DNA of 64,000 nucleotides from Karalla daura (taxonomy: Eukaryota; Chordata; Actinopteri; Chaetodontiformes; Leiognathidae), in assembly GCA_029224185.1 (NCBI GenBank), contig CM055206.1:13378047-13442046 (forward strand), read 5' to 3'. Both the position numbers and the translations under genes were made by a program. Position 1 is the first letter of the stretch. Every line of letters begins with the position of its first letter. The notes beneath the pieces are model-generated. The model searched no databases, was not told the origin of the DNA, and saw only the letters and a program-made list of their open reading frames with translations. Shown piece after piece: positions 35,387 to 47,095 of this stretch.

Positions 35387-36574
35387 TCATTCAGCCTGGT
35401 CCAGCTGCTCAGTCTCATTTCAGCCGGCAACGGGAGACAGCTTCTGAGGCAGTCCGACGAGAGAGCGAGCATCACCTTCGATTTCTCCACGAGCGGTAAT
35501 GAGATGGCGAGCTCCACACCGAGGGAATTCATCTGTGTGCGGGGATCACCTAAGTAATTGACTGAGGAATCAAACCCAAACCCATCAGGGTCTATCATGC
35601 TAACCCCCTTTTTTTTGCCTTGTGTTCTTTACACTGGCCCGCTCTTATTCCCTGCTGCTGCTGTTACGTCGATGCGTGACGGTGATCAACTGCTTATCTT
35701 AAACTGATGACAAATAGTGCTGCACTTTATTTCATAAAAATCAATGGGTCCATATACCCGTTTGCTTTAATCGCCTCTTATTCCAAGCTGCCATTTGCCG
35801 CCGGTCAAATCTGGTAGAGCAACACTATCAGCATCCAATCTCTTCTTCACATATTGGTATTGACACATTGACAGAATTGACAGATTGAGAGAGAGAGAGG
35901 GAGGGAGAGCAGCACCAGGGGAATGGTATAAGCTCAAATAGAGTGGCTCAGTGACTGCGGCTACAGTATCAGAGCTTTTATGCTCTTCGTTGTATGTCAG
36001 TCTGGCCTAAAACACGGCTATCTAAAGACAAATGTGTCATAAGTATGTTGGGTTTATTCACATTTACAACAAACAGATTTTGTTTGATCTCTTATTCACT
36101 CAGCTAATTGAGCTGTCGGACTCGTTTAGACACTCCCCTACCAAGACAGTGTCACATTCAGTGAGGCCTCACATATCACAAATCTAGACTGGATGAGAGT
36201 AGTTTCAATGATTATTACTTATTGTCTTTGACTATATCACAGGTACAAAGCAACAAAAAGCTAATTATATCTAACTAGGAAGTGCAAGTAGGATAGAGAC
36301 AATGTCTAGGTATGTCATGATAAATAAAGAATAAGTATATGAATGTCATAGATGTAATTCTTTGCAAATGTTGGTTTTTGGAAACTAGCTTGCTCTGAAC
36401 TGTGATGGTGGTGTTTCAATGATCATGCTACAAAGAGTGATTTACTGATTTCATCAATGAAGTCCTGGAGTAAAGCACAGAATATTGGCACCAATGTGCA
36501 GTCAGTTTGGAGTTTTTTTCCCCTGTTTTTCAATTAGCCTGCATTTTCAAGGCTACCCACTTTGTACAGTGTCC

Positions 36575-36890
36575 CAGGGGTGTGCTGGAGCCAATCACGA
36601 TGCACAAAGGGTGAAGGCAGGGAATATACCCTGGGCAGGTCGCCAGTCCATCACAGCACACACACACACACCATTCATCATCACCACACTTACTGTACAA
36701 CCAAAGGCAATTCCAATCGACCTGAACGTGCACTTTAGACTGTGTTTTTAGACTTCGGTCCGAAGTACCAGGAGACAATAAGGATAACAGTCACATACAG
36801 ACACAGGTCTAACAGTCTGGCAGGGATATGAACCAGGGACTTCCTTGTGATGCCAGGCTGCTGACCACTTAGACACCATGTGGTCTCGGC
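36575..36890 (-). repeat. SINE-like teleost repeat, copy D (nearly full length)
   Basis: Read on the plus strand it is the reverse complement of the family: gctggagccaatcacga, the ggcagggaatataccctggg block, caggtcgccagtccatcaca, 'ccattcatcatc', 'tttttagacttcggtccgaa', agtaccaggagacaata, and finally the tRNA-like head in reverse (gccaggctgctgaccactta). This is the most complete copy in the window. The family name is left open. Confidence 0.75.
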
Positions 36891-38095
36891 AAAGGTTGTT
36901 AGATTTTTCTTGTAAAGTTCTGATGTTCTTTATAAAATAAGAGAAAATATCAGTCAAAATCAAGTGAAAGTTACTGTATTGTCAATTCTGCCACGTTCCA
37001 CACAGAGAATCAAAATTGCATTTCTCTCAGACCCTGAACTCATGCAACAAAAACAAGACAGAGAAAATTAAATAAGCTCAAATATGAATAAAAAATAGTG
37101 CAAAGAAAACTTGGGAGTCTTGAATAACAGTGATACTTGTACAGTATGACACAGATTTGGTGTATGAATATGAGAACTACATTTTAGCAGCAAAATTAAT
37201 TCTGTTCTTCCTGACATTTCTGCTTATCTGACCACCTCAGTGATGAACTAAGCCAAACAGTCGAGATGATTCTTTATTTAATCCACTCATTCAGCTGGAG
37301 CAACCCCGCCCACCCCCACATCCCCAGAGTAAATTTGAGTCCTGTAATGGGGAACAGTCTTGCCAGTGATACATTATGCCTTCAATCTCTCAATTTCTTA
37401 CTCTCTTCAGCACACACACACACACCCCTCTCTCTGTCTGTCTCTCTAACAAATGCCTTCAGAGGGACTCATTATCATTGATTGTCCTCCTAAAGTTTCC
37501 CTTTATATTCAGAGGCTCATCTCTCAAACCATCAGTGCTTATTTGCCCAAATGTCATTCTTGAGGATTTGATCATTAATATGCTGCGACACACTGACGGC
37601 CTCAAGTCCACTTTTTCAACATGCTGTCATGTGTGCCACTGTAATCTACAGCCACAATAAGTAAGAGCAAAGAAAGTGTGCAGCCATCACCCCTCAGACT
37701 AAATCTCACAGGTTAGCACCGATCCCTGCACGTCAGCCTGTAAGAGTGGGTCGACTTTTATGTGAATGTTTGCATGCAAACACGAAATGCAAACGCATGC
37801 AAACGCAAAAAAAATATTGAACCACGCTGAAAATAACACACTCTGCATAGCAGAGATATCATTGCACATGATCATGCACGCAAACAAACAGATAAATCAA
37901 TCACAGACCTAGACACGAGCTGAAACATGACGCAAACGGGACTGGTTGTAAATGTTGTACGTCACGATGTGGGCCATGCCAGCACAAGCAGAGATGTAAT
38001 GGGACACTTATCAAAGCTGCGGTTAATTCATCTTAGATGAAATCTCAGCATTATTGCATCATTGGAGGCTCTGAACTGCCAAGTGTGAATGGTGT

Positions 38096-38121
38096 ATGTG
38101 TGTGTGTGTGTGTGTGTGTGT
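38096..38121. repeat. (TG)13 microsatellite
   Basis: Perfect run in intron 3. Confidence 0.95.
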
Positions 38122-38179
38122 ACTGGAGACCTGCCTTCACCTGCCTTAATGAACAGTACAGGAGACCCAAGGCATGATA

Positions 38180-38450
38180 AAGGTGCAATGCAACAATTTT
38201 AAAAATCGATTAGTCAATTGAAGCTTTTATTAGTATTTGTTTATGCAGAATTAATATATTATATATATTTCAAGGCATAATTATGTGATCTAAGCTCCTT
38301 AAGTGTGAACATTTTCTTAATTCTTTTGTCCTCTGTGACAGAAAATTGAGGTGTGGAGAGGGACAAAAGGCCATTTGAAGACCGTATTTGCATCATTTTT
38401 TAGACAGAACAAGCAACTAGCAACAGCATTTCAGACATTTCTTTCACTTT
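38180..38450 (-). mobile_element. MITE of the AGGGCTGCAAC family, copy 4
   Basis: The left part has gcaacaattttaaaaatcga followed by ttagtcaattgaagc. The interior has ttttgtcctctgtgacagaa, a gagagggacaaaaggccatt block and 'tttgaag', then tttttagacagaacaagcaa. The same ordered blocks occur in copy 1 (14595-14930), so both are from one subfamily. Confidence 0.55.
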
Positions 38451-38932
38451 AGGTGCAGACCTGCACCCTTGGGGCTCATGGTCTCAAAAAGAACTTGACT
38501 TCACATAGCAGCATATTTTTTGACAGGCAAGAAAATATGAAGAAGAAAAGCCACAGGCACTTATGTTAAGCACATAATGTACATCAGAGCTCAGTTTACC
38601 AGAGACTGTGTACACTGTTACTGAATTCACGTAACCCGATGTATCCACTTCAGTTTCCTTCTTCTACTATTCATCTTGTCACGTCACTGTGTCCAAGGAT
38701 GGACCAAAGGCCTTGGCCACTTTCGCATCGATAGATTTGAAGAGCTGTGATTGTTGCAGCTGGAGCACACGCTGTGACCCCGGCCTTCGTCGATGGACCC
38801 CAGACTAATGGAAATAAACACTGCCACAGCAAGAGGTGCAGGGGATGCAAAAAACAAAGCCCTCCATGACTACTGCAGTCTTCAGTTCTTCAACAACCTG
38901 TTACTATTCAACTCTTTTCTTATTTGTTTCAA

Positions 38933-39418
38933 GGAGGCATATTATACTCATTTCTCCTTCTTCCTTGTTCCTTAATGTCTAACATGAATGTAAATAACGT
39001 GCTTTGGTTGGAAAACCAAAAAAATGAAGTACAGCTGGCTTTCTACACATGATTTTCTATACACTGAATGTTTGATTTCAGTGCCTTTCCCTTTAAATGC
39101 TAATGAGTCCCGTATGCCCCGCCCACCATTGCCTGACCATGGCAAGAATGGGAGAGATATGGCTGCTGGACAACAACTGTACCTACCGGAGCCGTAGTAC
39201 CAGAAAAACATGAGGATCTCTTTACGAGAAAACGAGATGAGAAAATACTTGCTCCTGCAGCTGAAGCATAGGTAGCAAGGGCGGGACGAAGCAAATCGAC
39301 TTTCTTTTTTGATTACTAAACACTGACTTAGTTACTGAAACTTATGCTTAAGTGGATATGCAAGTATACATACATAAGCAATGAAATCAATGTGTTTTGC
39401 ATATGTCCCCTTTAAGTG
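38933..39418. mobile_element. piggyBac-like MITE (TTAA type), worn
   Basis: The right end reads gcatatgtcccctttaa, and the left end ggaggcatattatactcatt is its diverged inverse. The interior has ccctttaaatgctaatgag followed by ccccgccca, the hallmark of a common teleost MITE thought to be mobilised by piggyBac (TTAA target). The left TTAA has decayed (ttcaagg). Length is about 490 bp. Confidence 0.6.
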
Positions 39419-40989
39419 AGCAAAACTTGCAATCTGGGCGTGTTTTGGAATAGAAAAGTTTGGTAAACCGTGCTTCTCCATACCCCAAAAATAACTCCCA
39501 GCACGTTGATACTGTATCGCCTGTTTGGTATTGACTGCTACTGTGTGATCGGTGCCTTCAACACCTCTGGACGTGCAGCGGACGCGGGCAGATCTGAACC
39601 TTACAGTAGCTCGCCATGTGCTCAGAGGAGCAGTTTAGCACTAACTGCAGTGGGAGACGGAGCTTTAGCTGACTTTGTTGGCCAGACAGAGCGGTGGTGA
39701 TAATGGCCTAGTGGCCTCTCCCAGATCCTGTTACACTGCTGGGGACACACAAGCTGCTCTGTATTTAGCAGCAGTGCTCCCTCTCTCTCTCTTTCTGCCG
39801 CAAGCTCCCACTGTAACAGAGCTGGCGGCCGCTTCCTCTCACCTCACAATAAAAAGTCTGAAGGAACAAATGGCTCCGGAGGAAATGAACACTGAAGCCT
39901 TGACACTGCTGCAGAGGGTTTCGGTGTATTCATTCCTTTCGCTATCGAGGCACTATCACTATCAAGAGGAGCAGATGAAGCCAAGGAGAAGCCTGGTTAT
40001 TTCGACGAGGAGTCGCTGTTCATGTGCAGCCGCAGAGTTAAATGTCACGTTGTTCTTTTTGGTGTTTCGCAGCGGGATTATGGCTGTTTTCCCGCTTTGT
40101 TTTGGGACTCCTGAGTGATTTCCATGTGTACCTCTGCTGATAACAGCTGGCTGCGTCAGTGCACCTTTGAACGTTATCTCCTTTGAAAGGACTCCAGAAA
40201 TCAGTCCGCTGCCTCTCAGCTGATTGTGATTACTATACTTTTATTTTGGCACAAAACCTCCACGCAGCAGTGCACACCGCCAATCCAACAACCAAATAGA
40301 AAGATCTATTTTAAGCACAATCCTTCTGCCTGTGTGTGACCGTCTGAGAGTCTATACAGCCATCTGCTACACTCAGTCAGCACTGCTGCAGTCTGGTCAT
40401 GCAGCTATCACTGGATTGGAAGTTATGTCATTAAACACACACGCACACACACCTAACTACATAACCACCTGGCTGCAAGCTGAGTTAAGATGGGGATATC
40501 TGAAATATGAGGTTACACTAGGTGCCTTTCTATTACAGGTTTATGCAAAATGACACAGATATTTCTCAAATTTTGATACCTGCAGGTGTTTCCATTGAGG
40601 GATGTTTTGCAAAGTCTATTTCTGTGGCATCCCATAATTTTCAGAAAACCTCATCATGTGAATATTTGCATGCCCATGGTTTTATTAGATAGCTCAGTCT
40701 CACTCCATACTGTGTCACCTTGTTTGAAGCAAACTGGTCATGACCCCTTACGCCATGTCTGGTGATGTGTAAATCAACACATAAACAAAAAAAAACACTT
40801 TTTGGGAGTAGTAAACTACTTCAGTGGTATTTGAGAAGTTTTCTAATGCTGTACAGATTTCACACAGATATGGATCTCGTGTATGGAGACATTCAGCATA
40901 ACCTCTGATAAATTTCTATTTTTCACAATTTACACAATGGCCAAGTATACTGTAGAACTGTCCAGGGTTTCCATTCTCGAAATGTATAT

Positions 40990-41165
40990 TTCAAGTATAG
41001 AAGTATAAACTGCTCCCTATGTGTGAGTGCTGGAGTGAATGATGTTTGTGTATCTGTACCCTGAGTTGTACTAGCAACATGTCCAGAGTTTACTGCCCGG
41101 CCTTCACACTATGTGTGCTGAGACAGGCTCCTGCAGACCCTCACGACACTGTCAAGGCACAAAGT
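40990..41165 (+). repeat. SINE-like teleost repeat, copy E (3' part)
   Basis: Blocks tgtgagtgctggagtgaatg, actagcaacatgtccagagt, cccggccttcacactatgtg and ctgagacaggctcctgcaga, then aagtggatggatgg, match the 3' half of the family seen at 17980 and 21361. Confidence 0.65.
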
Positions 41166-43212
41166 GGATGGATGGAAATTTCAAGATGAAATCACACCCG
41201 GGAACAAGCAGATTCAGTATCTGGCTCTCAAAGAGGCAGAGAGAAAGCATGTAATTCTGTCTGACACCTACTGTAAGCAGCACGATGAGATGCTGATTAC
41301 ATTTCCCTCTCGCCAGCCCCGCAAAGACAGAACTTAGGTGGAGGGACAAGCTTTACAAGTTGGCACAAAGCGAAGCCAAATGAGGCAACATCTGAATGCA
41401 GTTACGTGGAAGTTAGTTGAATGGCAAAGTGCACACAAGAGGTCGCAGATGTGATTGGCTTTAGCTGTTTGGCTGGAGCTAAGGAGGGAGAACAAGCTGT
41501 GCAGGAACAAGATAATCTGCTGATTTAATAAAGTGACAATATGAATGGATGGTTTGGAACAGTGGGGCCTGACCAGGGGTGTACAAAGCAATACACATAT
41601 TCAAAAGAGGCTGAATTTGTATCGGTCTGGCTACAGATTTATCTCCAGTCCCCATTTTCCTGCAACAAAAGTATATCTTTGAAACTTCTGTGTCAAATTA
41701 TTGACCACAGTTGTGGTTTTATGTCATTGTAAGTGATGTCTCTCAATTGATTAAACAGTAGAAAGGTAGTGACAGCATGTCAAAAGAAGGATGGCATCAA
41801 TAACACATCAGGATGGCGAGGAATGAATGACCTCTGCTGCATGCACATATCTATGTTTTCTGAGACCCTGTTGTGGTTCATTTAACATTTACAAGAAAAT
41901 AACTTTAATAGATAGAAATACTGCTGATGTTTGTCCAATTTACATTCAAGATGCAATGTTGGCTTTTGAAGCGAGTGGAACGTCAAAAGCAATTACAGGC
42001 CATGACAGCACAATATACACTTCTACACTGTTTAAACAAACGACAATCATCACACAGTCATGTCAAAAGAGGCATTTAGGAATTAGCAATCCTTTTGTTA
42101 GTTTCAGCTCTGTGTTGAATATGGCAAATCCATTTGTGTATTTGTGTATTCTGAGTGGATGATTATTAGTGCTGTGCTCTGCTCACTCGACCGGAGGGTG
42201 TGTGATTTATTTCTGTAGCCACCAGTCAAACAAAAGGTTGCCTCTTGTCATCCTGACGAGCGGCCAATCTAATCAGTCTGAATGATGATGGGGTGGATAC
42301 GCGCTAATTAACATCATCATCCTGTGCGAGGCAGAACAAAGGACGCTGCCTTTGTCGTCCTTTGTTATCCCCGGTCGGCGTGAGTACGTCTGCGCTCCCT
42401 TGTGGGACTCTGTCGATAGCGAGCTCCCCCCACCTCCATCAGATGTGTTTTTGTGCGTCTGTGTCCTCAAAACGGAAATGTATGAATCACGGCAGTGAGT
42501 AGCTGGAGTCCGTGGGCAGGGTGGCGGAAAGTTCATCAGTGGGGCAGACGAGACGCCCGCACAGCTCGACACCGTGGCAAACACAGAGGCGTGCTCCAAA
42601 TCTTGATGGACAAGATATTCCCCAGCGCTCCTCAAAGCGACGAGATGAAGTCACTGGACTCCGCCGCACTGAACCGAGAACAGAAAAGGCACGAGCCAAA
42701 AGCAGCCTCTTCAGCTGGAGCCCATTTCCAAGCCAGTCTGTTGAGAGCGATTGTATCTGAGTTTGACAATATTCGCTTGAGACAGAGGACTCATAAGTAG
42801 CACAGGCAAAGCACTTCAGAAGCTTTTTGCAGACATGTCGCCACGGGTCCAACGTCTCCCCTCGTCTCGATAAGTGTGCCGGTTTCCTGCAATTTGCATG
42901 AATGAACGGATTCTGCTGAGGGGGCTCTTGAGTGTAGAGCAGAAGATGCAGTGTGAGTTTGAAAAGAGCAGAGAGCACATCAAATATAAAGTCAACAGAT
43001 GCGACAACAAAACAGGAGAAAGTGGAGCTTGGCTTGAATGGCCGCAGATGGAAAAAAATGATGCACTCCATCCTTCTCTTACCCACTTATGTACTTGGAT
43101 GCCACCTTGGACATTATTGATGACTTTCAAAGATTTTCAGGGTTTCTACAGCTCTCTTTGAAGAGAGAAGTGCCAGAATGTGGCACTTACTATTTGCACA
43201 CACACCATATGT

Positions 43213-43281
43213 GTGTTTCCATTACCTATAGAAATGCTCAAAACCTAAATATCACTATATAAAAACTGGCGACGGAAACAC
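43213..43281. repeat. Short inverted-repeat element (GTGTTTCC ends)
   Basis: GTGTTTCC and its exact complement GGAAACAC bound 69 bp of AT-rich sequence. It looks like a deleted MITE related to the TGTTTCCATTA motifs at 34010, 40590 and 53691. Confidence 0.45.
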
Positions 43282-45088
43282 CTGCTTTTATATGTCACCG
43301 AACGTGACCAGTTCGCTCGAGTGACCTTTTTCTAAATCTAATAAAATGAACAAAAGAATGAATCCTGAGGGATGAGATTTTACAAATCTCGGTGGATGTT
43401 ACGGGAATGGACTGGGACGATGGACAAATTACTTTTTAGAAATACTACCTTTAATTCGTGAAAAATTGTAAGGGAATCATACCATCTATGCGCTAACTGA
43501 AATGAATGTGACTTTTTGTCTGTTTCCCTGCAACTCTTTAACCAGCAGCATCACTTCCTGGACTATATCTGACTGCCAAAGCCCTCCCCGAGTTTATCGC
43601 TGAATCATCATGCTGAAGATAACCATACAGTTATTCTCGCAACGTCTTCATCATTCCTTTGAGACCCTTCGGAGGTGTGAAGGAGAAATTCTCAAAAAGC
43701 TGACCATGAAAAATGCTGTCCACTAACAGCAACAGTTGACAGAGATTATCTTCTCCTCACGTCCGACATCTCCCTTTGACCTCGCCTCATCTCTGCGTCC
43801 TTCGGCAATTCCACATCTTTTCCCCGGTAACCGCTTTCCTTCCTCTCATCTACGCAGTCTCTTCATCAACCCCTTCCCCTGCCTGCCTGTCTCCTTCCCT
43901 TCCATCCTCCCTTCCCTCCACTCATCAGCCCCTCAGACACAGTGTCTCACTGGTGCTCCCATTACAGTGCCCAGGGTGCATCACCGCTCCATCTCCCAGT
44001 AATGGATTTCCAATGCTTCGACCATCTTACCTGTCACGTGGGCCCCTGTCTCCTCCCTGGGTAGCATCACTCTGTAAGCTGTTTAGAAATGCATGAGTCC
44101 TCTCTTGTGTTATTGTACTCATTCCGTCATTACTCACTCCCCAGACGGAGCAGCGGTGCACGACCCCCGCATGCTTCCCCCCGCCGCACCGAGTCAAAAC
44201 GACAAAGACTACCGCTGCTATGAGCCAGCAGCTCATCACGAGAGCGGGGAGACACGAGAGATATATGGAACTGAGTTACTGTACGAGGGATTTGTGATAA
44301 AAATGAAAAAAGAATGCAGGTTATTGTTCTTCTCATCCCTTGATAGCTGGAAAAATAACTGCAAGAGCTACTACTGGCTTCGTAGCAGAACCAGAACAAG
44401 CCAAATTCCTTGAGTTTCAGGATGCCAAATAGAAAAAAAATGTGTGTACAAATTCTTCTGTCATCACTCACAACAACAGCACTTTAATCAGCTGTGAAAT
44501 TACAATTTGGACAGCCAGGACATGCATACTTCCTGAGAAAACCGTCCATGGACTGTTACTATTAGGGCTCGGATTCAAGTAACAGTTTGAGTGTTATTTG
44601 AGTCTCACTTCTTGGCTTTTGTCTTTACATCACTTTGCATAACTGCGCCACAGATGGGTTGTGAACAGCATCCACTGAGGCTCGCACAGCTCAACAAAAA
44701 TACATATCAATCAAACGTTGCTTAGACACAGGCCCTGAGGCTCATGGTGCAAACATGTGTCATATATGTCTGCATGCATGTTTACATGTCAATCATTATA
44801 ACAACCTGAAAAAAGGCTCTTGACTTGTGCCCTGTTGTGTTAGTATAAAAAATACATCTCAAGCACTTACCACTTCCACGCCATCACTCAAAGAAAAAAA
44901 AAGAAACACTATGTCTCAGCAGCACATTGCTAATCATAATCCCAGATACTCAATTCATCAAAACAAGGAAAGCCCTAAAGATATTGTTCTGGATTCAAAA
45001 CACAATGCACACAATGCAAAACAAGCAGAAAGGTATTTAATTAAATGTGTTTACACTGTTATCAAGGCAGTTCATTGCTTTGCCTTAC

Positions 45089-45157
45089 CTTTGGTGTTTT
45101 GGTGCATTTTCCATTTCTGGCATCTTTTATGTATGCTATGTCCAGGAGGTCTGTGTC
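45089..45157 (-). CDS. plcb1: Phospholipase C beta 1, exon 3: PH domain segment
   Basis: A 69-bp exon of exactly 23 codons, phase 0 at both ends, found 30.6 kb upstream of exon 4 in transcript order. The peptide includes DTDLLDIAYIKDAR and ends GKCTKTPK. Human PLCB1 exon 3 is also 23 codons: ETELLDLSLVKDAR then GRHAKAPK. About half the residues are identical and most others are similar, including the closing PK that leads into the LRELLDV of exon 4. The acceptor is a good cttgtttttttatag; the donor is CCAAAG before gtaagg. It contributes strands to the PH domain, which positions the enzyme at the membrane. It is too short to appear as a long open frame. The moderate identity hints at a diverged teleost paralogue. 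Confidence 0.92.
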
Positions 45158-46984
45158 CTATAAAAAAACAAGGAAGAGCAAGTCTAAATTAGTGACAAAG
45201 ACAAAGACATCACAAGCCCATGGGTACAGGTTGGCATCTAAGGTGAAGAAAAGGTCCCAACAACCTTTTCCTTCCTGAGCTGAAGTCCTTGTGCGTTTGG
45301 TCTAACATACGTGTTAGGGAACACAAAGGCCGCAAACCAGGATGTCACCCGGGAGTCATTCAGTGTGGATGGCGATGACACTCTGTCCTGCTAGGGCACC
45401 ATTGTAGCGGTGCACACTAAAGTAGGACAAACATGTTGGGTTCCCATGTTGAGAGATGACCTGGCTAAATAAGCTCTTTGTGAGCCCACAAGCACAAAAC
45501 AGGCTTCACTCTTGAAATCAAACACCAGGCTGACATAACATGCAAGACACACACAAAAAAAGAGCAGATTGTGTTTCACCACACATCGACTGGAGTCAGT
45601 GCTGGCGAGGGGGAAAGAGCTGGCTGGATGTGAAACACTGAGCCACACTGAGACAATGTTCTGCTTGCCACAGCTTGGCTGGAGGCAGCTGTGCGAGTGC
45701 TGGCCGACCAGCAGTGAGACATGACATGGCTGCCTAATGAAGACGGCCTTGAAAACAGCATCAAGATTAGGATTTTACCGCCCGAAAAAAGCCAAGCAAG
45801 GCCCACTGCAACGGCATTTTAAGTCAGTAGAAACCTCGGCTCCTCAGGTGATTCATTATTGATAAGGCAGCCTGGGAAGCCGAGTCAGAGCAACTTGTTC
45901 CATCTCACAGCTCTGATGCATCAAGTGGACACACATCACTGATGCGCATACCCTCAACTTATCCGAATCCTTCATATTTATTTAGCAAACAGTTATTAAT
46001 GTGGTAGGCCGCCAATCCTGCAGGAAATGTGATGGCACAGAGGGCCCCTGCCCCCTTCCTTCTATCACCACATGCCTTTATCGCTCTAGATTATCGCTCC
46101 CTCCATCTCTCTGAGAGGGAGCCAGGACATGAGGTGGAAAATTAACCAGAGCGAACTGTGTGTCCACTCAGCATTATCTGGGGAGACAAGGAGGGACGGG
46201 ACTTGACTCAATCTCCAGCCGCAACGCCGGTATCTGACCATCTCAAGGCCATGAGGTTTGTGGAAAATTGCACCCAGCCGCTCGGCCTTATCTACTAATC
46301 CATATGTACCTGGTTCCCCCAAAAGATTATTTTCTTAGACTAATTCCAACAAGTGACTTTGGTGCGTTTCAGTCATTGCTCTGTCTCCAACGGATGAGAC
46401 AGGTAATTAATTTCCTGAATCTTTTTACCTAGATCAGCATTTGCTGCAGCCGAATACATTAGTACAGTAGATGCAGGGTATTAGTGACGAGAGGTCTTGA
46501 ATGTTGTTGCTTCGGTACAGTGTGCAAAACCATTGTGTTTTTCCATACACAAGCAGGAAATTAAAGCACTCTATTCTGTGGCTCTAGTCCACTAGGACAA
46601 GTTATTCCCTCTCTGCAGTGCGTAGCATCAATTAGACTGTCCCTGTTTGAGCAGAGAGAGAGCCTCTGAGTCAAAGGTTAACGCCTATATCGGGCCTGCA
46701 AATGCCTGCCTTTGAAGTCTCTTTAGAGAGATGGAGCTCTGCATGGGGGCCTGGTGGAACAGTGGGGCTTCAGGAAGCTGCTCGCTGATGGGGCCTTTTT
46801 TTTCTTCTCTTTTTTTTGAGCCCTCCAGCCCTGTAAAATGAACACAGCCCAAACTGAACCGGCACCATTGCGTGAGTGTTAACCTGCAGAGCCGGCTCAT
46901 TAAAGGTAAAAACTAACTGGCTGCACAGGGAGACATTCGGCCATCACGGCTAACAGCGATGAACCAACATGTCCTCCAGAGGCT

Positions 46985-47095
46985 TACTCATCATGTAGAT
47001 ATAAATACAAGTCGACGGCCGTGGCTTTTCATTAATATCCACTTGGATGTACAATTGCAGACATTGCAAGATGGTTAATTAAAGTGCTTTTTTTT
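46985..47095. promoter_or_regulatory. Candidate conserved noncoding element in intron 2
   Basis: Unique sequence with several ATTA-type sites (tcattaatatccac, ggttaattaaagtg) and no repeat character. Enhancer role is inference. Confidence 0.3.

Larger units (their letters stand above)
14518..45088 (-). other. plcb1: plcb1 intron 3 (30.6 kb)
   Basis: A single large intron separating the 69-bp exon 3 from exon 4; huge 5' introns are known for mammalian PLCB1. It has donor gtaagg and acceptor tgcag. It is rich in transposon remnants (listed separately) and in microsatellites. I found no convincing nested gene on either strand. Sections 26721-34000, 34120-36570 and 41170-43200 hold nothing I can name apart from short simple repeats and AT-rich sequence. 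The long open frames here, up to 199 codons, have no recognisable homology or coding features. Confidence 0.85.

Noticed and set aside
42487..43086. 199-codon open frame on the minus strand, the longest in the window
   Set aside because: The translated sequence has mixed composition, no recognisable domain or signal, and overlaps other open frames on both strands. In 64 kb a chance frame of this size is expected.
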